In this document: piece by piece, positions 18,239 to 31,000 of the stretch
How the letters are laid out: each line of letters opens with the position of its first letter
Numbering within the stretch: position 1 is the first letter of the stretch
Assembly (NCBI RefSeq): GCF_002750975.1
Contig: NZ_PEJS01000001.1
Location: forward strand, 3,224,001-3,288,000
DNA length: 64,000 nucleotides
Direction: 5' to 3'
DNA from: Stenotrophomonas indicatrix
GTDB lineage: Bacteria; Pseudomonadota; Gammaproteobacteria; Xanthomonadales; Xanthomonadaceae
The notes under the pieces: model-generated
The model's input: only the letters and a program-made list of their open reading frames with translations
Databases searched by the model: none
Told to the model about the DNA's origin: nothing
Translations under genes and position numbers: made by a program

Positions 18239-20218
18239 TCAGTTCTGGCGGGCCACGCGCAGGACCTTCGGGGTCACGAACACCAGCAGTTCGGCCTTGT
18301 CCTTGTTGCGACCGCGCTTCTTGAACAGATTGCCCAGGAACGGCACATCGCCCAAGAACGGCACCTTGCTGACACTGTTGCGGTCGGTGAATTCATACAC
18401 GCCACCGATCACCACGGTCTGGCCATCTTCCACCAGCACGGCGGTATTGACCTCGCGGCGGTTGATGGACGGCACGGTACCGTAGCCCTGCAGCTGGATC
18501 AGCTGATCGACCTCGTCCTTCTTCACCGCCATGTTGAGGAACACGCGGTTGTCGTTGGTGATGGTCGGGGTGACCTTCAGTTCCAGCACCACTTCCTTGA
18601 ACTGGACGTTCGGGGTGGCTACACCGCCAGCGCCGCCGCCACTGATGGTGACATAGCCGATTTCCTTGCCCTGTTTGATCAGCGCTTCGCGCTGATTGGT
18701 GGTCACCACCCGCGGATTGGAAATCACTTCACCACGCGACTCTTCCTGCATGGCGGACAATTCCACATCAAGCAGATAGCCTGCGTTGAGGATGGACAGC
18801 GCCAGTGAACCTGGATTGCTGGCAGCTGCCACCGGCAGGTTCCAGTTCAGGCCACGGGTGATGGCCGAACCGACCGACACCGGCGGCGGGCCCACGCGAC
18901 CACCGGCGATCCAGTCGCGCTCAGCCTTGGCGTTGGTGCTGGCGGCATCCACCTGCGATTCGCGGGTCTTGGCGTTGGCCTCCAGGTCACCACTGAAATA
19001 CACGTTGTCACGGCTGCCGCTGATGCCGAACTTGGCACCCAGTTCGCGCGCGAACGTGTCGGTGGCGATGACGATGCGTGCTTCGATCAATACCTGGTCG
19101 ACCGGGCGGTCGATGACACTGATCAACTCGCGCATGCGCGCGATCTTCTTCGGAATGTCGCTGATCATCAGCGTGTTGGTGCGCTCGTCGGCGACGATGC
19201 GACCGCGTCCCGAGAGGAAGCCACTTTCTTCCTGCGAACTGCCACCACCGCCACCGCCGCCGCCACCACCACCACCACCGCCGCCGATTCCCTTGGCTTC
19301 GGTCAGCGCTTTGAAGATCTGCGTGGCGCTGTGGTAGTTGATCTGGACGTAGTCGGTCACCAGGTCTTCGCGGTTCTCGATCGCGATGCGCGCGTCTTCC
19401 TTCTCCTGCTCGAACTTGGCCAGCTCGGACTGCGGCGCAACCCACACCACGCTGCCGTCACGACGCTTGTCCAGGCCCTTGGCACGCAGCACGATATCCA
19501 GCGCCTGGTCCCACGGCACGTTGACCAGACGCAGGGTCACATTGCCCTGCACCGAGTCGGAGGCCACCACGTTCAGATTCGACTCTTCTGCGATCAACTG
19601 CAGCACGGTGCGCACCGGCACGTCCTGGAAGTTGAAGGTCACCGGCTTGCCGGCGTAGCCGCGCTGCGGCACGCCCTTGGCGGCCTGGGTCACGCTGCCG
19701 GCAGTGACTGCGCCAACGGCGGCCTGGGCCTGCCGCGGGCTGATCTCCACCACATACTCGTTGCCACTCTGGTAGGCCAGCGACTCGACCGGACCGCCCG
19801 TGCTCAGCACCAGCTGGGTGCCGGCCCCGGACGGCTTGGCGTCGATGCGCTGCACCGGGGTGGCGAAGTCGGTGACGTTCATCGGCTTCTGCAGGTTGGC
19901 CGGCAGGCGTGCGTTGCCGACATCGACAACCACGCTGTTGCCCTGGCTGCGCAGGTCGGGCATGGCGCCCTGGCCGTCGAACTGCAGGATCAGACGGCCC
20001 GCGCCGTCATCGCCACGCTTGAAATCGATGCGTGCGACCGACAGGCCTGCCGGTGCAGCGGCCGGCGTGGCCGCCAGCGCCGTGCCGGTCGGCTTTTCCG
20101 ACGGTGCGGCGGCCAGCGCCGGAGCGCAGGCCAGCATCAACGCGACTCCCAGCGCGCTGATGCGGTTCAAGGTAGAGCGCCGGATGGGACGCAGCCCCTT
20201 GGCTTGGTGAAAGGTCAT
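18239..20218 (-). CDS. pilQ: Type IV pilus secretin PilQ
   Basis: 659 residues. Signal peptide to about residue 38 (ACAPALAAAP); AMIN domain about 60-150; STN/N0 domain about 190-255 (FNFQDVPVRTVLQLIAEE); N1 region; secretin core about 430-655 with SRGEVISNPRVVTTNQ and the final LLVFVTPKVLR. PilQ forms the outer-membrane ring through which the type IV pilus passes. It is the last gene of pilMNOPQ. Odd feature: a run of 15 glycines at about residues 312-326, encoded by GGC/GGT triplets (19241-19285), sits inside the N1 domain loop. Confidence 0.97.
   Translation of the reverse strand: MTFHQAKGLRPIRRSTLNRISALGVALMLACAPALAAAPSEKPTGTALAATPAAAPAGLSVARIDFKRGDDGAGRLILQFDGQGAMPDLRSQGNSVVVDVGNARLPANLQKPMNVTDFATPVQRIDAKPSGAGTQLVLSTGGPVESLAYQSGNEYVVEISPRQAQAAVGAVTAGSVTQAAKGVPQRGYAGKPVTFNFQDVPVRTVLQLIAEESNLNVVASDSVQGNVTLRLVNVPWDQALDIVLRAKGLDKRRDGSVVWVAPQSELAKFEQEKEDARIAIENREDLVTDYVQINYHSATQIFKALTEAKGIGGGGGGGGGGGGGGGSSQEESGFLSGRGRIVADERTNTLMISDIPKKIARMRELISVIDRPVDQVLIEARIVIATDTFARELGAKFGISGSRDNVYFSGDLEANAKTRESQVDAASTNAKAERDWIAGGRVGPPPVSVGSAITRGLNWNLPVAAASNPGSLALSILNAGYLLDVELSAMQEESRGEVISNPRVVTTNQREALIKQGKEIGYVTISGGGAGGVATPNVQFKEVVLELKVTPTITNDNRVFLNMAVKKDEVDQLIQLQGYGTVPSINRREVNTAVLVEDGQTVVIGGVYEFTDRNSVSKVPFLGDVPFLGNLFKKRGRNKDKAELLVFVTPKVLRVARQN
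19241..19285 (-). repeat. Gly-codon triplet tract inside pilQ
   Basis: Fifteen consecutive GGC/GGT codons, 45 nt, seen on the plus strand as GCC/ACC triplets. Slippage here would change the glycine loop length in threes without breaking the frame. Confidence 0.85.
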
Positions 20219-20239
20219 CGTGCTATCCCCAGTAAACGA

Positions 20240-20776
20240 TCATTGATCTTCCAGCGCGAGCGTTGCTGGACGTTCCAGCCAGCCACCCGCGCCATCCGGC
20301 ACCAGTTCGATCAGCTCCACGCGGTCTTCAAAGACCGCGGTGACCCGCCCGTCGCTCTGCCCCAGGTAACCGCCGGGACGCACCCGATAGGTCACCTTGT
20401 CCGGCCCCATCACCAGCGCCACGGTGCCGGCGCCTGTGCCGATGGTGCCGACCATGTCCAGCGCGTCCAGCGGGAAGCCTTCCATCGGCTCCTTGCGCCG
20501 GTTCGGGTCTGGCCGCAGTCCCCCATTCCCCTGCTGCGGGTTGGTCCAGGCATCGGTAAACGGATCGCGCATGCCCTGCGCGGAGTATTCAAAGGTCTCG
20601 AACTGCTGCATCACCGGCAGCGGCTCCAGCGGCTGCGCCGGTCGCGCACGCTCGCTCTCGACCCACTTTTCCAGATTGGGTGCATCACCCGGCGTGCTGG
20701 TCACGCCGCGGCCACAGGCGGCCAGCAGCAGCACGGTCAACGCCATACCGCCACGCGCAATGAAGGAACGGATCAC
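20240..20776 (-). CDS. pilP: Type IV pilus inner-membrane lipoprotein PilP
   Basis: 178 residues from a GTG at 20776 that overlaps the pilO stop (GTGA). A lipobox LAAC places the lipidated Cys near residue 21. The family region RDPFTDAW and GTIGTGAGTVALVMGPDKVTYRV follow. PilP is a lipoprotein that links the PilMNO platform to the PilQ secretin. Gap to pilQ is 21 nt. Confidence 0.95.
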   Translation of the reverse strand: MIRSFIARGGMALTVLLLAACGRGVTSTPGDAPNLEKWVESERARPAQPLEPLPVMQQFETFEYSAQGMRDPFTDAWTNPQQGNGGLRPDPNRRKEPMEGFPLDALDMVGTIGTGAGTVALVMGPDKVTYRVRPGGYLGQSDGRVTAVFEDRVELIELVPDGAGGWLERPATLALEDQ

Positions 20777-21429
20777 TTCTTCGCCTCCTTGCCCGCTTCA
20801 GCCTTCTGCTGTTCGGCGACCTCGGCCTCATCCAGGTAACGGTAGGTCTTGACCGTGCCCGACAGTTCCAGCGCACCGGCGCGGATGTTGCCGCCGGTCT
20901 TGTCCTTCGGCTTGAGGTTGATGTCGTGCATGGTCAGGATCACCACCCGCGGCAACGAGGCCACGCCGCTGACGAAGGCGCCGAACTGGTGGTAACTGCC
21001 CACCATCCGCAGCTTGATCGGCTTCTCGGCGTAGAACTCCTTGATCTGCTCCTGTTCGGGCTCGAACAGCTCGTTGGCCAGGCCGCTGGACAACGCGGTC
21101 TGCGAGATGTCGATGATCAGGTCCGGCATTTCGGTCTTGCTGGGCAGCTGCCGCAGCATCTGCTGCAGCACCTGCTCCATCTGTGCCAGCTGCTGCTTCA
21201 ACGGCTCCAGGTTGACCGCGCGTTCCTGTTCTTTGGTGAACTCGGCACGCAGCTCGGTTTCCCGCGATTCCAGGCCCGCCAGCTCCTCGCGCTTGCCGCT
21301 GATCAGCAGCATCCAGAGCACGAACATGATCACCACGGCAATCAGCGAGCAGAACACGATCTTCGCGTTCCTCGGCCAATTGCCGATGTCGTTGAAGTCC
21401 AGGTTCTTGATGTCGACTTTCTTGCTCAT
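20773..21429 (-). CDS. pilO: Type IV pilus alignment protein PilO
   Basis: 218 residues. Short cytosolic tail, one membrane span about 22-42 (AKIVFCSLIAVVIMFVLWML within it), then coiled-coil (REELAGLESRETELRAEFTKEQ) and a ferredoxin-like periplasmic domain. It forms heterodimers with PilN in the inner-membrane alignment complex. ATGA-type overlaps link it to pilN and pilP. Confidence 0.95.
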   Translation of the reverse strand: MSKKVDIKNLDFNDIGNWPRNAKIVFCSLIAVVIMFVLWMLLISGKREELAGLESRETELRAEFTKEQERAVNLEPLKQQLAQMEQVLQQMLRQLPSKTEMPDLIIDISQTALSSGLANELFEPEQEQIKEFYAEKPIKLRMVGSYHQFGAFVSGVASLPRVVILTMHDINLKPKDKTGGNIRAGALELSGTVKTYRYLDEAEVAEQQKAEAGKEAKK

Positions 21430-22315
21430 GCGCGATCCCCCTGCAGCGGGGCGTGGAAGGCCTGCGGCGGCTGCGCCAGGCGGCTGCCCTCAGGCTTGGT
21501 GGCCGGTGCGGCTGGTGCAGGCGTGGCCGGCGCAGGCGTCGCCGCCGGCGCCTGTGCAGGTGCGGTCGCAGGCGTAGCTGCCGGTGCTGGAGTCGATCCC
21601 GGCGCTGGTGCGGCGGCAGCCGGTGCGGCGGCGTCGGGCCCGGCGCTGAGCGGTGCGACCGTCGGTGCCACAGGCGCGGTGCCGGCCACGCTGCCATCCG
21701 GGTTCAGGCCCGGCGTGGCGCCTGCTTCCTCGCTCTGAGCAGGCAGCTTGACCTTGACCTTGAACACGTACGGCAAGGCCTTGATGTCAGCCACCGGGCC
21801 GGTCGCGCGCCCTTCCTTGTCCTTCTCCGGCTCACGCGCCTCGATGATCGCCAGTTCCGGATTGGTCATCCAGCCGGAAACTTCGAGGTTGCGCATGTAC
21901 GCCGAGACACGGGCGTTGGACTGGGTGCGGCCCTCCAGGGTCAATACGTCGCCTTCCTGCTGCAGAGCGGTGAGCACCACACCATCGGGAATGGTGCGGA
22001 CCAGCGCATCGAACAGGTGGACCATCTGCGAACGCTTGGCCTGCAGCTGCTCGATCACGGCCTTGCGGGCCAGCAGTCGATTCTTCTGCTCGTCGAGGCG
22101 GTCGATTTCCTTGTTCTGCTCCTTGACCTTGTCGATCTCGGTCTGCAGGTAGGCATTGCGGTCATTCTGCCCGCTGACCTGCATGTCGTAGTAGAACCAG
22201 ATCAACAGCGACAGCAGCAGGCCCCCCAGGGCGGCCATGCCCAGCATGATGCCGAACTCGCGCTGGCGTTGCTTGCGCCGTTCGGCGCGCCAGGGCAATA
22301 GATTGATGCGTGCCA

Positions 22316-22316
<1 letters not shown>
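21426..22316 (-). CDS. pilN: Type IV pilus assembly protein PilN with long Ala/Pro tail
   Basis: 296 residues; typical PilN is about 180-200. The canonical start ARINLLPWRAERRKQRQ (cytosolic PilM-binding motif) precedes a membrane span about 25-43 and coiled-coil plus periplasmic domain to about 190. The last about 90 residues are almost all Ala, Pro and Thr (GSTPAPAATPATAPAQ and similar), ending in APLQGDRA. The start overlaps the pilM stop by one base (TGATG). Confidence 0.94.
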
Positions 22317-26018
<3,702 letters not shown>

Positions 26019-26040
26019 AGCCAGGCTGGGTGGGTGCCAA

Positions 26041-26373
26041 CCGTTGGTTGGCACCATGGCCCGACGCTGCCCTGGTAGTCGCCAACCTTGGTTGGCGCCG
26101 ATGCATCCGCCGGGCATGGCCCGGCGCTACCACGCTAGATGCCAACCTCGGTTGGCGCCGATGCATCCGCCGGGCATGGCCCGGCGCTACCCCGGTAGAT
26201 ACCAACCTTGGTTGGCGCCGATGCATTCGCCGGGCACGGCCCGGCGCTACCCCGGTAGATGCCAACCTTGGTTGGCGCCGATGCATCCGCCGGGCATGGC
26301 CCGGCCCTACCCCGCTAGATGCCAACGTCGGTTGGCGCCGATGCATTCGCCGGGCATGGCCCGGCGCTACCAT
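26041..26373. repeat. Tandem array of 60-bp units, each a pair of facing SMAG hairpins
   Basis: Five units repeat with an exact 60-bp period (unit boundaries GTAG/CTAG at about 26075, 26135, 26195, 26255, 26315), after one degenerate unit at 26031-26070. Each unit reads GTAG, stem GCCAACC/GGTTGGC, spacer GCCGATGCATC, stem CGCCGGGC/GCCCGGCG, CTAC, then four bases. The two hairpins are of different SMAG subtypes with GTAG ends facing outwards. Units differ at a few positions. It fills the gap between mrcA and the next gene. Confidence 0.9.
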
Positions 26374-26400
26374 GCCGCGCCCGTCGGGCACCCTCTTCCG

Positions 26401-26425
26401 GTAGCGCCGGGCCATGGCCGGCGAG
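26401..26425 (+). repeat. SMAG (GTAG-ended) palindromic repeat
   Basis: GTAGCGCCGGGCCATGGCCG and the following GCGAG: the GCCGGGC subtype, slightly imperfect on the right arm, 27 nt after the tandem array and about 85 nt before the next gene. Confidence 0.75.
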
Positions 26426-26508
26426 CGTAGCGGCGCCGTTGCCTTCGCCCACGCAGATGTCACACGCCTGCGCTAGTCTGTGGCCAGGTCGCAACAGGGA
26501 GTCATCGC

Positions 26509-27153
26509 ATGCACCGCGCTCACCAGCATGCTGTCAGCCAGACCCGCGAACGGCGTCATCGCCTCGCCCACGAAGCCGCCCGGCTGATGGCCGAAGGCGG
26601 AATCCGCGACTTCCACCAGGCCAAACTCAAGGCCGCCAGCCGCCTTGGCATCCACGACGATGCTTCCCTGCCCCGCAACGTCGAGATCGAACAGGCGCTG
26701 CGCGAGTACCAGCGGCTGTTCTCCGGCCCGCAGCACGGCAGCGAACTACAGCGGCGGCGCGAGTCCGCGTTGCGGGCGCTGGAGTTCCTGCACGGGTTTT
26801 CGCCGCGCCTGGCCGGACCGGTGCTGGACGGCACCGCCGATGCCAACAGCCCCGTGCAGTTGCACCTGCACAGTGACGACCCGGAGGCCGTGAATCGCTT
26901 CCTGGACGAACATCGCATCCCCGCCGAATCGCGTACGCGGCGCCTGCGGATGGACCGTGAGCGCAACCTGGATGTACCGGTGTGGGTGTTCAGTGCCGAA
27001 GACCTGACCTTCGACCTGGCCGTCCTGCCCTACGATGCGTTGCGCCAGGCCCCGCTGTCGCCGGTGGACGAGAAACCCATGCGGCGGGCCTCGGCCACGC
27101 AGTTGCGGCAGCTGCTGGCCGAGATGGAAATCACCGCCTACATCGGCGGTTGA
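26509..27153 (+). CDS. Conserved hypothetical protein
   Basis: 214 residues, ATG preceded by GGGAG. No domain is recognised with confidence. The N-terminal half is helical and basic (RRHRLAHEAARLMAEGGIRDF ... AASRLGIHDDASLP); the C-terminal half alternates beta and helix (VQLHLHSDDPEAVNRFLDEH, VPVWVFSAEDLTFDLAVLP) and ends with RRASATQLRQLLAEME. No signal peptide or span, so cytosolic. Codon use matches the host. A strong hairpin follows the stop. I cannot name a function. Confidence 0.7.
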   Translation: MHRAHQHAVSQTRERRHRLAHEAARLMAEGGIRDFHQAKLKAASRLGIHDDASLPRNVEIEQALREYQRLFSGPQHGSELQRRRESALRALEFLHGFSPRLAGPVLDGTADANSPVQLHLHSDDPEAVNRFLDEHRIPAESRTRRLRMDRERNLDVPVWVFSAEDLTFDLAVLPYDALRQAPLSPVDEKPMRRASATQLRQLLAEMEITAYIGG

Positions 27154-27158
27154 TCATG

Positions 27159-27186
27159 GCAGAGCCGGGCCTGTGCCCGGCTCTGC
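27159..27186 (+). terminator. 12-bp hairpin after the 26.5-kb hypothetical gene
   Basis: GCAGAGCCGGGC (27159-27170) pairs perfectly with GCCCGGCTCTGC (27175-27186) over a CTGT loop, 5 nt after the stop. There is no T-run, so it may be a repeat-derived hairpin rather than a classic intrinsic terminator. It separates two convergent genes. Confidence 0.5.
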
Positions 27187-27214
27187 GCCAAGAGCAGCCG
27201 AGCATGGCCCAGCG

Positions 27215-27952
27215 CTACTGGAAGATCAGCTGTTCCTGGGCAGGGGTTGCCAATCGTGCCAGCCACGGCACCGCCGCACGGTACGGATACTCGGCCATCA
27301 TGCGCGCATGCATCTTCTGCAGGTCATGCAGGTTCCAGGCGTGCGCATACACATCCTGGAAGTCATCGGCCCAGCCACTGCGCACGCGCGTGCGTTCGCC
27401 ATCAAGGTTCGGCACCAGGTACCACGGCACCTGCAGGATCTCGGCAAGCGCCTTGTTGCGTACCGCACTCTCGTGCCCCGACCGCTGCAGCTGTTCGATG
27501 CGGAAACTCACGCGGCGGCAGGGAAAGGGCATGCAGGCACCGGTAGCGTTGATGTAGTCGGCGATGTCGGCGTACATGTCCGCCTGCAGCTTCATCGCCA
27601 CCGGGTCCTGCAGCGTCTGCCGGACCCGCAACGTGCGCTTGGTGCTGCCGCGGATCTCCGCAGCACTGTAGAAGGGATCACCCGGCGTCGTGCCGCCGTG
27701 GCGCACCAGCACGATGCGATGGATCGCTTCGTCGGTCAGCACTTCCACCCGCACGGCTGCGGCCTCCGGATGGATGCGCGGCTGCGGCACGTTCACCACG
27801 CGCCAGAACCCCCACACCATCAACCCCATGCAGACCATCAGCACCAGGCAGGCCAGCGTCCACGTATCCATGTCGTGGGTGAAGTAGCGGATGCGGGCGC
27901 GCCACAGGTAGTAGCGCCGATAGGTCATGAAGCGGCTCATGAAGCGATACAT
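27215..27952 (-). CDS. Single-span membrane protein of unknown function, next to trimeric autotransporter
   Basis: 245 residues from the ATG at 27952, chosen because GGAGG lies 7 nt upstream; a longer frame to 28018 has no such site. A basic N-terminal tail (RRYYLWRARIRYF) precedes one membrane span at about 34-52 (ACLVLMVCMGLMVWGFW). The rest is a periplasmic, alpha/beta-looking domain with two Cys close together (GACMPFPCRR, a likely disulfide) and ALAEILQVPWYLVPN. No family is recognised. It lies 69 nt after the trimeric autotransporter stop on the same strand, so it may be an accessory factor for that adhesin; this is inference. Confidence 0.75.
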   Translation of the reverse strand: MYRFMSRFMTYRRYYLWRARIRYFTHDMDTWTLACLVLMVCMGLMVWGFWRVVNVPQPRIHPEAAAVRVEVLTDEAIHRIVLVRHGGTTPGDPFYSAAEIRGSTKRTLRVRQTLQDPVAMKLQADMYADIADYINATGACMPFPCRRVSFRIEQLQRSGHESAVRNKALAEILQVPWYLVPNLDGERTRVRSGWADDFQDVYAHAWNLHDLQKMHARMMAEYPYRAAVPWLARLATPAQEQLIFQ

Positions 27953-28021
27953 TGCAACCTCCTCTGCAATGGCCCCGGCGCGGCGGGGCTCGTTACGCGC
28001 ACCACACCGGGGCGCCATGGC

Positions 28022-31000
28022 TTACCAACCGATGCCCACACCCACGCCCATGCTGCGTTCACCGCTGTTGGTGAAGGCACCATTGAGGCTGAAGGTGGCT
28101 GAGCCCTTGTCGTTGAGCACGCGCTGGTAACCCACCGCCATGGCCGACTCGCCCTCGGCGTAGCCCACGCCCGCGCCAAGGCGGTTGTAGGTGGCCAGGC
28201 CGGCGGTGTTCATGGCCATGGCCGTCTGCGCGCTGCTCATCGCCGCCATGCGGTTGAAGCGCTTGTCCATCTTGTCCAGGCGGCGCTCGAAGTTGCTGAT
28301 CGCACCGTCGGTGTACTCGTTGGCGCGGGCCAGCATCTTTTCCAACTCGGCGGTGTCGACCTGCGGCGTGGGCGCGGGTGAATCGTCCTTCTTCGACTTC
28401 GGCTGCGGTGCAGGCGAAGCGCCCTCGCCTGCCGAAGCGACCTGCGGCGAACCGCTGGCTTCCGGGCTTGGCATGATCTCTTCGGTCGGCGCCGCCGATG
28501 CCGTGGCCATTGCACGCGCCTGCGGCTGGCCGTCCACGCGCTGCTCCAGGCCATCGATGCGACCGTTGAGCTGCTGCTGCGCGGCATGCAACTGGCCACC
28601 GTTGACCGCCTCGCGGCTGCCGGCGGCGATCAAGCCGTTGGCGACGTTGGAGATGACCATGCCGTTGGCACCCGCCAGGGTGAGCTGGGCGGCGCCGTCG
28701 CTGCGGACGGACGGAGATTCCTGGAACACCGAGCGGAGCTGGGTTTCCACACGGTCGACACGGGAGCCGGTGGTGACTACGGCCGAGTCGAGCGTGGCGA
28801 GGGCTTCGTTGATGGTGTTCTGGTGTTGGCCCTGGACGTTGAAGCCGGGGGTGACGACACGACCATCCTCATCGAGACCCGCACCGCCCCCAAGTGCAGC
28901 TAGCGACTCGCTCAACTGTGCCACGGTGACTGCATCATGCTCACCAGTGCCGCGACCAAGGTTCACCAAACGCCGTTTAACCGAGCCGTTACCGAATGAA
29001 GCCGTATTTGATTCGGTCGCGATTGAGTAGGAACCCAGCGCGAGCGCTCCATCAGCGCCTGCTACCACACGACTCGACGCGCCAAAGGCCACACCCTGGT
29101 TCGCATAGACATTCGAACCAACGCCCAGAGCAAACCCGCTCTCAGCAGAATCGGCCACGTTAGATCCTCGGCCCAGCGCAACTGAGTTCGTCCCTTGTGC
29201 AATCGAGTAACTCCCGATGGCCACACCACCTTCAGAGCCGGTAGACGCCTTGGCGGAATCCCCCAATGCGACACCGAGGAGACCAGCCTCGGCATCATTG
29301 CTCAGGCCGTCAAATCCCACGCTCAGGAAACGCCCCGTCTGCTCCAGCTCTCGCACGCGCAGATTTGTGGAGAACAGCTGCCCACCGTTCACAACATCCC
29401 TACTCCCAGACGACAGTTCACCATCTGATACACCCGTCAGCGTGGCGCCGCCGTAGTCGATCACGCCGTATGCGTCCCCGGCAGTTGAAGCACCAGATCC
29501 GCTTGCATCAAGCAATGCATTCAGTTCGCTTCGGTTCCGATCAACATCCTGCTTGACTGCAAACAGCTGATTGCCAGTCACCGCATCACGACTACCCGCA
29601 GCAATGCGACCATCTGCCAGATTCGACAGAACCATGCCCTGCGCGCCAGCCAGGTTCACCTGGGCGATTCCTTCTGCGCTGGTTGATGGCGACTGTTGGA
29701 ATGTCGCACGCAGCTGGCCTTCGACGCCATCTACTCGGCTATCGGACCTGAGCACTGCGCCATCGAGCACAGCCAAGGCGTCACCTACGCTGTTCTGCGT
29801 GCCACCCTGTACATTGTAGACAGGAGCAATGACATCGCCTCCTGAGCCAAAGCCGGCGCCTCCGCCGAGCATTGCCAGTGCGTCACTGACCTGACCAATC
29901 GTCGATGCATCACCTTCATTCACACCCCGAGCGACATTCACAACCCGGCGCTTCAAAACACCTTGTCCAACTGAGACCGTCATCGCCTCAGTTGCAATGG
30001 AGCCGGCGCCCACGGCGACACTGTTGAAAGCAGCTTCGGAAACAGAGCTGCCGGCACCTATTGCAACACCCTTCTCCGACTCAACGGATGCCCTGACTCC
30101 TAGCGCGAAGCCATCCTCAGCCTTTGCCGCGACGCTTGAAGCCCTACCCAAGGAAACTGAGTTCTTTCCCGCTGCTATCGCGAAACTACCAACGGCCACC
30201 GCTCCTTCAGCCTCGGCCCTCGCCGAATCCCCGACCGCGACCGCGACCAATCCCGCAGCCGCGCTATCGGCCGGTCCACCGCCGCCTATAGCAACGAACT
30301 TTCCGGCGCCTTCAAGTGCCGAGATCTTCTCGTTGGCCGCAAACAACTGCCCACCATTCACGGCATCGGTACTGGCCGCCGAGCTGACATCCCCCGCCGC
30401 CACTCCCGATATGCGCGCACCCTCCATGTCCACAAGCAGGCGATCAGCACTGAACTTCACTACCCCATCCAGATCCGGATCAAAGTTGTCCACGTCCGTA
30501 CGAAGCTGATCGATGTCGGCGCGGTTGGTCGCGACGCGCTGGTCCTGCGCGTCCAGGGCCTGGGTATGCGTTGCCAGCTGCTGGCCGTGCAGCAACAGTG
30601 ACTGGCCCTGCGTGGAAACAGACTGGTTGGTGGCATGAAGCTGCTGTCCGGTCACGACATCGGTACTGGTGCTGCTCAGCACGCCATTGGCGACGTTGTT
30701 GACGCGCCGCTTCGCGCCGTCCTTGTTGGCCACATCCACCACGGTGCCCGCATTGTCTGCGCCCAGGCGCACATTGCCCGTGGCCGATACCTGGCTGACC
30801 AGACCACTCAACGCTGTGGCCCTGCCCAGCGCATTGTCCGCAGTGGTCTTGGCCGCAGTTGCCGCCGTCTGCGCGGCGTTGGCGGTGTTCTGCGCCGTGG
30901 TTACGTTGCTGTTGGTAGCCGCAAGCTGTCGGCCAGTGACAGCCTCGGTGCTGCTGTTGCTCAGCGTCGCGTCGGCAACCCCGCTGATACTGCGGTTGGC

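Noticed and set aside
26041-26373. Possible CRISPR array
   Set aside because: Units are contiguous self-complementary SMAG dimers with four-base gaps; there are no unique spacers and no cas genes.
26030-26463. Several overlapping frames of 120-165 codons across the tandem array
   Set aside because: The 60-bp period is a multiple of three, so repeats keep frames open; products are just repeated hairpin-encoded peptides without ribosome sites.
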